Assembly: GCA_910584145.1 (NCBI GenBank)
Contig: CAJTXX010000060.1
Span: forward strand, 1 to 10,751
DNA: 10,751 nt
Origin: an uncultured Eggerthellaceae bacterium
Lineage (GTDB): Bacteria > Actinomycetota > Coriobacteriia > Coriobacteriales > Eggerthellaceae
Direction of reading: 5' to 3'
How positions within the stretch are numbered: position 1 is the stretch's first letter; each line of letters begins with the position of its first letter. The translations under genes were made by a program, and so were the position numbers. Positions 1 to 6,251 of this stretch are shown piece after piece. The notes under the pieces are model-generated. The model ran no database searches, was not told the DNA's origin, and saw nothing but the letters and a program-made list of their open reading frames with translations.

Positions 1-37
1 ACCCTGAAAGAGGAGCCCACACCCCCAGGGGTTGCGT

Positions 38-53
38 TTACTTTGGAAAGTAA
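38..53. promoter_or_regulatory. Operator-like palindrome TTACTTT-GG-AAAGTAA
   Basis: A perfect 7-2-7 inverted repeat, AT-rich in a GC-rich context. It extends to CG on both flanks (35-36 and 55-56) after one mismatched pair. The form is typical of sites for dimeric winged-helix regulators. It could control a minus-strand gene just left of the window. The same bases could also form an RNA hairpin, but a 2-base loop is too tight, which favours a DNA site. The regulator is unknown. Confidence 0.4.
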
Positions 54-223
54 CCGTATCAGCTATGCAGCCCTTCACGCCTGCCCAGAACAACAGGCAC
101 GCTCACCCGCTCCTGCGCAACGAGCACCCGAGTTCGCTACGGTGCTGTGCCCGCCACGAACCCGCCACCTTGGACGCCGGCAATACGAGGGAATCCTCAC
201 GCGTCGCCGACCATGAGATAGAA

Positions 224-250
224 GACCGGGCAGAGACCGCTTGGTGACCG
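224..250. repeat. Three GACCG direct repeats, 11-bp period
   Basis: GACCG occurs at 224-228, 235-239 and 246-250, exactly one DNA turn apart, with unrelated 6-base spacers (GGCAGA and CTTGGT). Same-face direct repeats at this period are the usual site layout for OmpR/PhoB-type response regulators. The repeat is short and GC-rich, so chance is a real alternative. No regulator gene of that type is in the window. Confidence 0.3.
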
Positions 251-298
251 AACGCCAGGGACGGCCGGCCACAAGAGGAAGCCTGCCGGAGCGCCTTA

Positions 299-979
299 TC
301 AGCGCGAGATGGCAGCGTGCACCGGTTGGGCTATGGTGACAGCAGCGAGCACCTTCACGATGTCCGGCACGATGAAGGGCGCTATGCAGGCGACGAAAGC
401 CGCTTCAGGGCCGACGCCGGCCACCAGCATGAACTGCGCCCACCCCGTCACATATGAGACGGCGGTGAAGAGCAGGCCCGCTATCAGCTGGAATGCGCAG
501 CCGAGGAGGTTCGAGCGCATGCGCTGCCAGGTGCTAGGGCGCACATCCTCTGCCGCGGTGCGCGCCAGATACCGCTGGCGATAGCGCTCCGCAGCAGGCG
601 CGGTCAGGTAGAGCAGGATGGCGGCCACGATGACGCCGGGAAGGTACCCCAGCAGGAACCCGCCCGTCGGCCCCATGATGACACCCAGGCCGCCGCGCAT
701 GCCGGAGAACAGCGGCAGCCCCACAGCGCCCAGCGCCAGATAACCCGCCGCAGCAGCCACAGCCTGGCCCGGCCTGAGGATGCAGATGATGAGCGGGATG
801 GCGAACATCTGGAGCGTGAAGGGGATCGGCCCTATGGGGATGGTGACCCACGAGCATACGGCCATGATGGCTATCGAGAGCCCCACGAGGGCGACAGACC
901 GAGCACGGCTGGCGCCAGTGGCGGCAGCCGATGCAGCGCTGGGCATGTCGTCGATAGCGTCGGTGGTGATTCTGTCCAT
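299..979 (-). CDS. bioY: BioY, biotin transporter S component
   Basis: Membrane protein of 226 residues that binds biotin and passes it into the cell, alone or with the shared ECF energy module. Family marks are the helix-1 exit region PIGPIPFTLQ (48-57), the Gly-rich core GLPLFSGMRGGLGVIMGPTG (87-106) running into GFLLGY, and PFIVPDIVKVLAA (201-213) in the last helix. About six hydrophobic segments are visible. The start is ATG with GAGG six bases upstream. It is somewhat longer than the roughly 190-residue family norm because of a 28-residue N-terminal tail and a basic cytoplasmic loop (about 132-159). No ecfA or ecfT gene is adjacent, so the energy module must be encoded elsewhere or the protein acts alone. 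It sits just downstream of birA, linking uptake to protein biotinylation. An AT-rich inverted repeat upstream suggests its own regulated promoter. Confidence 0.95.
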   Translation of the reverse strand: MDRITTDAIDDMPSAASAAATGASRARSVALVGLSIAIMAVCSWVTIPIGPIPFTLQMFAIPLIICILRPGQAVAAAAGYLALGAVGLPLFSGMRGGLGVIMGPTGGFLLGYLPGVIVAAILLYLTAPAAERYRQRYLARTAAEDVRPSTWQRMRSNLLGCAFQLIAGLLFTAVSYVTGWAQFMLVAGVGPEAAFVACIAPFIVPDIVKVLAAVTIAQPVHAAISR

Positions 980-1009
980 GATCGACCTCTTCTCTTTGGG
1001 AATGCGACC

Positions 1010-1041
1010 ATTCTACCCGAATCAGATAACCTATCCGGTTA
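1010..1041 (-). promoter_or_regulatory. Candidate bioY promoter and small inverted repeat
   Basis: A -10-like TAGAAT lies at 1015-1010 on the minus strand, about 30 bases before the bioY ATG. That leaves a leader of roughly 24 bases holding the GAGG ribosome site. No convincing TTGACA-like -35 is present at 16-18 bases, as expected for an activated or weak promoter. A 5-5-5 inverted repeat, TAACC-TATCC-GGTTA (1027-1041), lies where the -35 would be and runs into the larger palindrome. This is prediction only. Confidence 0.35.
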
Positions 1042-1068
1042 AATATTAGTAATTTAGTAATATTTAAC
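1038..1068. promoter_or_regulatory. AT-rich inverted repeat upstream of bioY, candidate biotin operator
   Basis: GTTAAATATTA (1038-1048) and its exact reverse complement TAATATTTAAC (1058-1068) flank a 9-base centre, giving a 31-bp site that is nearly all A/T between GC-rich genes. The centre overlaps a tandem duplication of TTAGTAAT (1046-1053 and 1054-1061). The size and the outer GTTAA/TTAAC ends recall BirA boxes (TTGTTAACC, about 15 bases, GGTTAACAA), but the inner bases differ. The neighbouring biotin ligase has no helix-turn-helix, so another regulator would have to bind. An intrinsic terminator for birA is unlikely because the stem has no GC pairs beyond its ends and no U tract. Confidence 0.55.
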
Positions 1069-1079
1069 GCTGAAAGGCA

Positions 1080-1877
1080 TCAGAGCTGGGTTATATGCGC
1101 TTCTCCGGAGGTCACGGGCACCTGGCGGCGCCCATCCTGCACGATCAGCGCTCCCGCCTCGTCCACGCCCTGCACCGTGCCGCAGGCTATGTCCGAGCCG
1201 TCGGCGCGCTCCACGCGCACCTGCCGCCCCGTGAGCGCTGCGCAGCGGCCGTATTCCTCAGCGAACGCGGCGAACCCTTCAGCCTGCCAGCGCTCGTAGC
1301 AGCGCGCCAGCTCGCCGAGCACCGCGTCGCGCACCTGCACGATAGATACCGGGCCTGCGGCCAGATCGGCCGTATAGGCAGCTGCATTCTTGCCCCCCAC
1401 CGCGCACAGCTCAGCCGGCGCCTCCACGTTCACGCCGATGCCGACGCACATCGCCTTCCCGTGCAGCTCCGACGATATCCCGCACAGCTTGCGGAACGGC
1501 GCAACAGCCGCCGGAGCAACGTCAAGCGCCTCGCCTGCGCCGGCGGCCTCAAGCACCACGTCGTTGGGCCATTTCACCTTGATAGCGTCGCTACCGGTGA
1601 GCGCGGCGAGCGCACGGCGCACGGCTATGCCCACCACGAGGCTCAAGGTCGGCAGCTGCGCCGGCGGCACCGCAGGCCTCAGCAGCACCGACAGGTACAG
1701 ACCGCCCTCAGGGCTCTTCCAGGCCCTGCCCTGCCGGCCATAGCCCGCCGTCTGCACGCGGGCGCACACCACCTCACCCTCGGGCGCGCCGGCGTCTATG
1801 GCCTGCTTGATGGCATCGTTGGTGGAAGGCAGCTCGTCGTGCTCGCAGATGCGGAACAACGTCAGGCTATCCGGCAT
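1080..1877 (-). CDS. birA: Biotin-[acetyl-CoA carboxylase] ligase, single-domain
   Basis: Cytoplasmic enzyme of 265 residues that activates biotin with ATP and attaches it to the carrier lysine of carboxylases or decarboxylases. Visible marks are STN (18-20), the biotinyl-AMP loop GYGRQGRAW (45-53), catalytic KWPNDV (102-107), KLCGISSE (130-137) and VGIGVNV (145-151), followed by the small C-terminal SH3-like domain. It begins directly with the catalytic domain, so it lacks the N-terminal helix-turn-helix of bifunctional BirA and should not repress transcription itself. An Ala-rich insert (about 110-129) lies between KWPND and KLCGI, where most family members have a short hairpin. The ATG start is preceded by AGGAGAGG about 11 bases away and lies inside the folP-folK end (16-base overlap), implying coupled translation. 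bioY follows. Confidence 0.95.
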   Translation of the reverse strand: MPDSLTLFRICEHDELPSTNDAIKQAIDAGAPEGEVVCARVQTAGYGRQGRAWKSPEGGLYLSVLLRPAVPPAQLPTLSLVVGIAVRRALAALTGSDAIKVKWPNDVVLEAAGAGEALDVAPAAVAPFRKLCGISSELHGKAMCVGIGVNVEAPAELCAVGGKNAAAYTADLAAGPVSIVQVRDAVLGELARCYERWQAEGFAAFAEEYGRCAALTGRQVRVERADGSDIACGTVQGVDEAGALIVQDGRRQVPVTSGEAHITQL

Positions 1878-3184
1878 GCCCGGCCTACCCTCTCCTGCTC
1901 GGGCACCTGCGCGAGCGGCACGCCGTCGGCCAGCACATGGCCGGGCAGCATCTCCTCTACCGGCTTCACCACGAAATCGCGCTCGGTGGCGCGCGGGTGC
2001 GGCAGCGTCAGATCGTCGGTGGCGTAGTCGTACATCTGATAATCGACGATGTCGATGTCGATCGTGCGCGGGCCGTTCTCGCGCTCGCGCACACGGCCCA
2101 GGCCGTCCTCCACCGCATGCAGGTAGCCCAGCAGCTCCTTCGGCGCTATCCCCGAACGCAGCAGCAGCGCCGTGTTCACGAACGCATCCTGGTCCTCGTA
2201 ATACGCCGGCTCGCTCTCGTAGAACGACGCCATGTCGATGATCTGGGAATCGGGCAGCTGGCAGAGCTGGCCCACCGCGTAGTTGATCTGGGCGATCTTC
2301 GCTTCCTGCTCCTCGCCTTTCTCAGCCACCAGCGCCACGTTCGACCCCAGCGACAAGATCACGTACGGCCGCAGCTGTGCGAGCATGGCCGCGGTCGCCG
2401 GCACATTATGCGTGCGCACCACCGACGCGCCCAGCTCGCAGGCCATGAGCGCCTCCACCGCCGATGCGGCATCGCGGGCCTTCGGGTCGGGGTCGTCGAT
2501 ATGATAGGCATGCGCGAGAAAGCTCTTACGCGACACCGCCGCCATGACAGGGAATCCCAAGCGCACGAGCTCATGCAGGTTGCGCATCAGCTCGACGGTC
2601 TGCTGCGGCGTCTTGCCGAAACCAGGGCCCGGGTCGATGCAGATGCGCTCATGCGCGATGCCTGCATCGAGCAGCTGCTGCGTGCGCTCGTGCAGCCACG
2701 CGCGCACGTCGGCCACCACATCGTCGTAGATGGGATCGTCCTGCATGGTGGCCGGCGTGCCCTGCATATGCATGACCACCAGCCCCGCATCGCAATCGAG
2801 CGCCACCTGCTGCATGGCTGGGTCGGCGAAGCCGGACACATCGTTGATGATAGAAGCGCCCGCTTCCACGGCACGGCGGGCCACTTCGGCATGACGCGTA
2901 TCCGCCGATACGCACAGGCCCTCGGCGACGAGGCGCTCGATCACCGGGCCGACGCGCCGCCATTCCTCCGCAGGATCGACCTCGGAAGCTCCCGGGCGCG
3001 TCGATTCGCCGCCCACGTCGATGATGGCGGCGCCATCGGCTGCCATCTGCTGCGCATGCGCCACCGCCGTCTCCACATCGGTGAGATCTCCCCCATCGGA
3101 GAACGAGTCGGGCGTGATGTTCAGAACGCCCATGATGATGGGCGTAGTGGTGTTGAAGTCGTGTGCGCCGCAATGCCAGATCAA
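1862..3184 (-). CDS. folP-folK: Fused dihydropteroate synthase / HPPK (FolP-FolK)
   Basis: Bifunctional folate enzyme of 440 residues. The N-terminal dihydropteroate synthase joins hydroxymethyl-dihydropterin pyrophosphate to p-aminobenzoate. The C-terminal HPPK makes that pyrophosphate. The DHPS half shows MGVLNITPDSFSDGG (18-32), DVGGESTRPGA (56-66), INDVSG (113-118), DPGPGFGKT (184-192), SRKSFL (218-223) and VRTHN (256-260). The HPPK half starts near 275 with ILSLGSN, then FYESEPAYY (321-329), GRVRERENGPRTIDIDIV (363-380, metal-binding aspartates in DIDID) and LPHPR (394-398). All key motifs are present in both halves, so both look active. The start is TTG with AGGAAGG seven bases upstream, and the N-terminus lines up with other DHPS proteins. 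The gene lies 48 bases after ftsH and overlaps birA by 16. folB and folE, usual neighbours, are absent. Plant fusions have the reverse order, HPPK first. Confidence 0.95.
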   Translation of the reverse strand: MIWHCGAHDFNTTTPIIMGVLNITPDSFSDGGDLTDVETAVAHAQQMAADGAAIIDVGGESTRPGASEVDPAEEWRRVGPVIERLVAEGLCVSADTRHAEVARRAVEAGASIINDVSGFADPAMQQVALDCDAGLVVMHMQGTPATMQDDPIYDDVVADVRAWLHERTQQLLDAGIAHERICIDPGPGFGKTPQQTVELMRNLHELVRLGFPVMAAVSRKSFLAHAYHIDDPDPKARDAASAVEALMACELGASVVRTHNVPATAAMLAQLRPYVILSLGSNVALVAEKGEEQEAKIAQINYAVGQLCQLPDSQIIDMASFYESEPAYYEDQDAFVNTALLLRSGIAPKELLGYLHAVEDGLGRVRERENGPRTIDIDIVDYQMYDYATDDLTLPHPRATERDFVVKPVEEMLPGHVLADGVPLAQVPEQERVGRACRIA

Positions 3185-3205
3185 GGGCTCGCCTTCCTCT
3201 CTGAG

Positions 3206-3230
3206 CCAGCCAGCGACCTGCGCTAGCTGG
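3206..3230 (-). other. Hairpin between ftsH and folP-folK
   Basis: Read on the minus strand, CCAGCTAGCG and CGCTGGCTGG pair over 10 bp (one G-U) around the loop CAGGT, starting two bases after the ftsH stop codon. No U run follows; the next bases are CTCAGAGAGGAAGG, which includes the folP-folK ribosome site. It is therefore more likely an RNA-processing, stability or attenuation element in the ftsH-folP message than a full terminator. This hairpin is the only feature in the 48-base gap besides the ribosome site. Confidence 0.5.
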
Positions 3231-3232
3231 GG

Positions 3233-5557
3233 CTATTTCTTGTCGTTCAGGCCGTAGGGGTCGGCGTAAGGGTCGGCAGCAGCATTCGGGTCGGGGGCTT
3301 GCGAGGTGGCGTCCATCGCATCCTCGCGGCGTATCTTGGCGTCCACTTGCTGCTGCGTGGGCATATCCGACCGGTCGGCATCCGCCGCGGCCGGCCAATA
3401 CGGCCCGTTCGGGTTCTGGTCGCCCGGCTCCACGCGCTCCTCGCGCCATGCCGGGTCGGCGAGCTCGGGATGGTCGCTGGCATCCTTGGCGCGCGCAGCA
3501 GCCTCCTCGGCCTCCTTGGCGGCCAGTATGTCGTCCTCGCGTTCCAGATACTCCTGCCAACGGTCGTCGAGCAGCGCTTGGCACGCCTCGCCCTCGATCG
3601 TCTCGCGCTCCAAGAGCACGCTCGCCATCAGGTCCATCTGATCGGCGTGCGCCGTCAAGATGGCATGCGCGCGGTCGTGCGCCTCGCGCATGATCTTCGA
3701 CACCTCGTCGTCGATGCGGCGCGCTGTCTCGTCGGAGTAATCCTGCGTGTTGCCGTAGTCGCGGCCCAGGAACACCTCATGGTTCGGCTGCCCGAACACC
3801 TGCGTGCCCAGCGGGCTCATGCCGTACTGCGTCACGATAGCCCGCGCCATCTTGCTCGCGCGTTCAAGGTCGTTGCTAGCGCCGGTGGTTATGTCGTCGC
3901 AGAATATCTCCTCAGCCACGCGACCGCCCATGAACACGGCCAGCTCGTCCTTCATCTGCGACAGCGAGTTCAGCACCTTGTCCTCGTCGGGGATGGATAG
4001 CGTATAGCCGAGCGCCCTGCCGCGGCTGATGATGGATATCTTGTGCACCGGGTCGGCATGGTCGAGCAGATGCCCCACCAGCGCATGCCCGCTCTCGTGG
4101 TACGCGATGATGTGCTTCGTCTCCTCGTTCATCACGCGGCCCTTGCGCTCCGGGCCCGCGATGACGCGCTCTAACGACTCGTTCACCTCGCGCATGGTGA
4201 TGATCCTCTTGTCCTTGCGCGCGGTCAGGAGAGCCGACTCGTTCATCAGGTTCGCCAGATCGGCACCCGTGAAACCCGGGGTTATCTTGGCGATGGCAGC
4301 CAGATCGACATCGCTGCCCATCGGCTTGTCCTTGCTGTGCACCTGCAGGATGCGCTCACGCCCGCGCACATCGGGCGTATCCACCACGATCTGGCGGTCG
4401 AAGCGGCCGGGGCGCAGCAGCGCCGGGTCGAGCACATCAGAGCGGTTCGTCGCCGCTATCAGCACCACCGACTCGTTCGCGTCGAAGCCATCCATCTCCA
4501 CCAGCAGCTGGTTCAGGGTCTGCTCGCGCTCGTCGTGGCCGCCGCCCAAGCCTGTGCCGCGCTGGCGGCCCACCGCGTCGATCTCATCGATGAAGATGAT
4601 GGACGGCGCCGATTCCTTCGCGTCTTTGAACAGGTCGCGCACGCGGCTCGCGCCCACGCCCACGAACATCTCCACGAAGTCGGAGCCCGATATGCTGAAG
4701 AACGGCACGCCCGCCTCGCCAGCCACCGCGCGTGCGAGCAGCGTCTTGCCGGTGCCCGGAGGGCCCACCAGCAAGCAGCCGCGCGGTATCTTCGCGCCGA
4801 TGGATTGATACTTCTCGGGGTTAGCCAGGAAGTCCTTGACCTCCTGCATCTCCTCCACAGCCTCATCGACGCCGGCCACGTCCTCGAACTTCACGTCGGG
4901 GCGCTCCTCCACCGTCTTCTTGGCCTTGTTCTTGCCGAAGCTCATCTGCGAGTTGTTCGCCTTCTGCATCTGACTGAAGAAGAAGAACAGCAGCGCCGCT
5001 ATCAGCAGGATGGGCAGCAGCGTGGTCAGCACCGACAACCACCCGCTCGGCAGCGTTATCTGGTACTGCACGTCGGGATGCTTCGCCAGTATCTCGCCCA
5101 GCGAGTCGGCGCCCACGTACACGCTCGAATAGCCGCGCGCCGTGCCGAGCCGCTGCACGTCGAGGGTCTTGGTGCCCACGCCGCCGAGCTTCTGCCCGTC
5201 GGAGCCGCGCTGCTCGGCCATGAGCGCATTCATGGCGTCGAACGCCTCGTTGAAGGCATCCGCGATGCCGGCGCCAGCGGTGCTCGCCGGGAAGTACTTG
5301 CCTGTCACCGTGTAGTCGCTCGCGGCGTAGACCACGCTCTCCACGCGGTCTTGGTCGAGCGCCTGCACGAATTCGCCCGTCTCCAGCGTGTCGGTGGTGT
5401 TGTTCTGCCCCATGTTCAGGAACTGGCTGCCGATGAAGGCAGCCGCCAAGAACAGCACCACGATCAAGATGATGGTGGTGCGCTGCTGGCCGGGGTTGGG
5501 CTTGCCGCCCGGCTTCTGCTGGTTCTGCGGATTCGGTCTGTTCGATTTATCTGCCAT
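3233..5557 (-). CDS. ftsH: FtsH, ATP-dependent zinc metalloprotease
   Basis: Membrane AAA+ protease of 774 residues that forms hexamers, extracts misfolded or regulatory proteins and degrades them. In order it has a Pro/Gln/Asn-rich cytoplasmic start, helix 1 (about 28-48), an extracellular domain (about 50-172), helix 2 (about 176-196), the AAA module with Walker A GPPGTGKT (265-272), Walker B IFIDEID (321-327) and RPGRFDR arginine fingers (382-388), then the protease domain with HESGH (487-491) and third zinc ligand Asp563. The final 95 or so residues are an extended acidic, Ala/Asp/Pro-rich tail, making it longer than the 644-residue E. coli enzyme. The ATG start has GAGGG about 12 bases upstream. 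hpt ends 21 bases before it and folP-folK follows, matching the actinobacterial hpt-ftsH-fol arrangement. Confidence 0.98.
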   Translation of the reverse strand: MADKSNRPNPQNQQKPGGKPNPGQQRTTIILIVVLFLAAAFIGSQFLNMGQNNTTDTLETGEFVQALDQDRVESVVYAASDYTVTGKYFPASTAGAGIADAFNEAFDAMNALMAEQRGSDGQKLGGVGTKTLDVQRLGTARGYSSVYVGADSLGEILAKHPDVQYQITLPSGWLSVLTTLLPILLIAALLFFFFSQMQKANNSQMSFGKNKAKKTVEERPDVKFEDVAGVDEAVEEMQEVKDFLANPEKYQSIGAKIPRGCLLVGPPGTGKTLLARAVAGEAGVPFFSISGSDFVEMFVGVGASRVRDLFKDAKESAPSIIFIDEIDAVGRQRGTGLGGGHDEREQTLNQLLVEMDGFDANESVVLIAATNRSDVLDPALLRPGRFDRQIVVDTPDVRGRERILQVHSKDKPMGSDVDLAAIAKITPGFTGADLANLMNESALLTARKDKRIITMREVNESLERVIAGPERKGRVMNEETKHIIAYHESGHALVGHLLDHADPVHKISIISRGRALGYTLSIPDEDKVLNSLSQMKDELAVFMGGRVAEEIFCDDITTGASNDLERASKMARAIVTQYGMSPLGTQVFGQPNHEVFLGRDYGNTQDYSDETARRIDDEVSKIMREAHDRAHAILTAHADQMDLMASVLLERETIEGEACQALLDDRWQEYLEREDDILAAKEAEEAAARAKDASDHPELADPAWREERVEPGDQNPNGPYWPAAADADRSDMPTQQQVDAKIRREDAMDATSQAPDPNAAADPYADPYGLNDKK

Positions 5558-5578
5558 GCTGAAATGTATCCCTCACTG

Positions 5579-6154
5579 CTAAAGGTATATCTCTGGTTTG
5601 AGCACCCCGATATAGGGCAGGTTGCGGTAGCGCTCCGCGAAGTCGAGCCCGTAGCCCACGATGAACTCATCGGGGCCCTCGAAGCCGACATAGCGGCAAT
5701 CGAGCGGGACCTGCCCAGCGTGCTGCTTGCGCATCAGCGCTGCTATCTCGACGGTCTTCGGGCCGCGCGAGCCGAGCTCGTCTCTCAAGCGCGCCAGCGT
5801 CAGCCCCGTGTCCACCACGTCCTCGACCACGATCACGTGGCACCCTTCGATGCTGCGGTCGAGGTCCTTCTGGATGCTCACCGTGCCCGAGCTGGACGCG
5901 CGGTCGCCATACGACGACACGCACATGAAATCCATCTCCACGGGAAGCTCGATGGCGCGCGCGAGGTCGGCCATGAAGATGGCCGCGCCGCGCAGGATGC
6001 CCACCATGACGATCCGCTCGCCCTGAGCGGCGCAAGCCCGATAGTCGGCTGTTATCTGCGCGCCCAGCTCAGCCACGCGCGCAGCGATCTGCCCGCCGCT
6101 GAGAAGCTGCCTGGATACGTCGTCGTGCACTGCCATTCCCTTCGCGGTTTCCAT
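5579..6154 (-). CDS. hpt: Hypoxanthine phosphoribosyltransferase
   Basis: Cytoplasmic purine-salvage enzyme that converts hypoxanthine or guanine plus PRPP to IMP or GMP. Marks are GILRGAAIF (52-60), the flexible loop SSYGDRASSSG (80-90), the PRPP site VVEDVVDTGLTL (109-120) and the C-terminal VGYGLDFAERYRNLPYIGVL (166-185), closely like Bacillus HprT. Start choice is uncertain. The ATG at 6154 gives 191 residues. An ATG at 6136 (MAVHDD) gives 185 residues and aligns best with the family N-terminus. Neither has a good ribosome site, since AAGGGA abuts the second ATG. Starts further upstream (from 6259) would read through the maf end and its hairpin and are unlikely. A -10-like CATAAT (6176-6171) suggests a short-leader promoter. 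Together with the adenine deaminase at the right edge it points to active purine salvage. Confidence 0.95.
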   Translation of the reverse strand: METAKGMAVHDDVSRQLLSGGQIAARVAELGAQITADYRACAAQGERIVMVGILRGAAIFMADLARAIELPVEMDFMCVSSYGDRASSSGTVSIQKDLDRSIEGCHVIVVEDVVDTGLTLARLRDELGSRGPKTVEIAALMRKQHAGQVPLDCRYVGFEGPDEFIVGYGLDFAERYRNLPYIGVLKPEIYL

Positions 6155-6214
6155 AAGTGCCCAGTTTAGCATTATGGCTGCGCGATTTAATGACGCGCCG
6201 ATTACGAACATACA

Positions 6215-6251
6215 TGCCACACGGCGCCCGGATGGCGCCGCCCGTGCGGCA
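6215..6251 (-). terminator. Hairpin after maf, possible terminator or attenuator
   Basis: It begins immediately after the maf stop codon. On the minus strand TGCCGCACGGGCG pairs with CGCCGTGTGGCA over about 12 bp with a single bulged G and one G-U pair. Inner CC/GG pairs could extend the stem. The bases that follow (TGTATGTTCG) are only moderately U-rich, so termination would be partial or factor-assisted. A -10-like CATAAT 39 bases downstream of the stem is consistent with this being the border between the kinase-SBP-maf group and the hpt-ftsH-fol group. Confidence 0.5.

Larger units (their letters stand above)
1..298. other. Gene-free region downstream of bioY
   Basis: No gene is supported here. 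Frames open on either strand give Arg/Pro/Cys-rich translations with no recognisable family and no GC bias at the third codon position. The stretch does hold structure. There is a 16-bp palindrome at 38-53 and an 11-bp-periodic GACCG repeat at 224-250. Short hairpins include GCCTG/CAGGC at 79-101, GCACC/GGTGC at 124-145, and a GACGC/GCGTC stem at 173-205 enclosing GAGG/CCTC. I compared it by eye with RNase P, tmRNA, SRP RNA, 6S, T-box and cobalamin, FMN, TPP and ydaO riboswitch cores and found none of their conserved boxes. It may be the upstream control region of a minus-strand gene beyond the left edge, or an unrecognised RNA. Confidence 0.5.

Noticed and set aside
1..216. Plus-strand frame open from the left edge to a stop at 214-216, as the end of a gene outside the window
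   Set aside because: The translation is low-complexity Pro/Arg/Ala, shows no family resemblance, and lacks the codon bias of the real genes. It remains possible but unsupported.
75..272. Small Arg/Cys-rich minus-strand protein of 65 residues downstream of bioY
   Set aside because: No ribosome site or recognisable motif; composition looks like translated non-coding GC-rich DNA.
980..1079. A biotin or other riboswitch before bioY
   Set aside because: The gap is only 100 bases and AT-rich palindromic, with no known aptamer core; a protein-binding operator explains it better.
1937..3226. Plus-strand open frame of 429 codons opposite folP-folK, and a similar one at 1095-2027 opposite birA
   Set aside because: Same antisense artefact; the minus-strand genes carry complete enzyme motifs.
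4337..6169. A 610-codon plus-strand open frame opposite ftsH and hpt
   Set aside because: It is antisense to two certain genes, and its His/Arg/Ala-rich translation is the usual by-product of GC-rich third codon positions. No family features or ribosome site.
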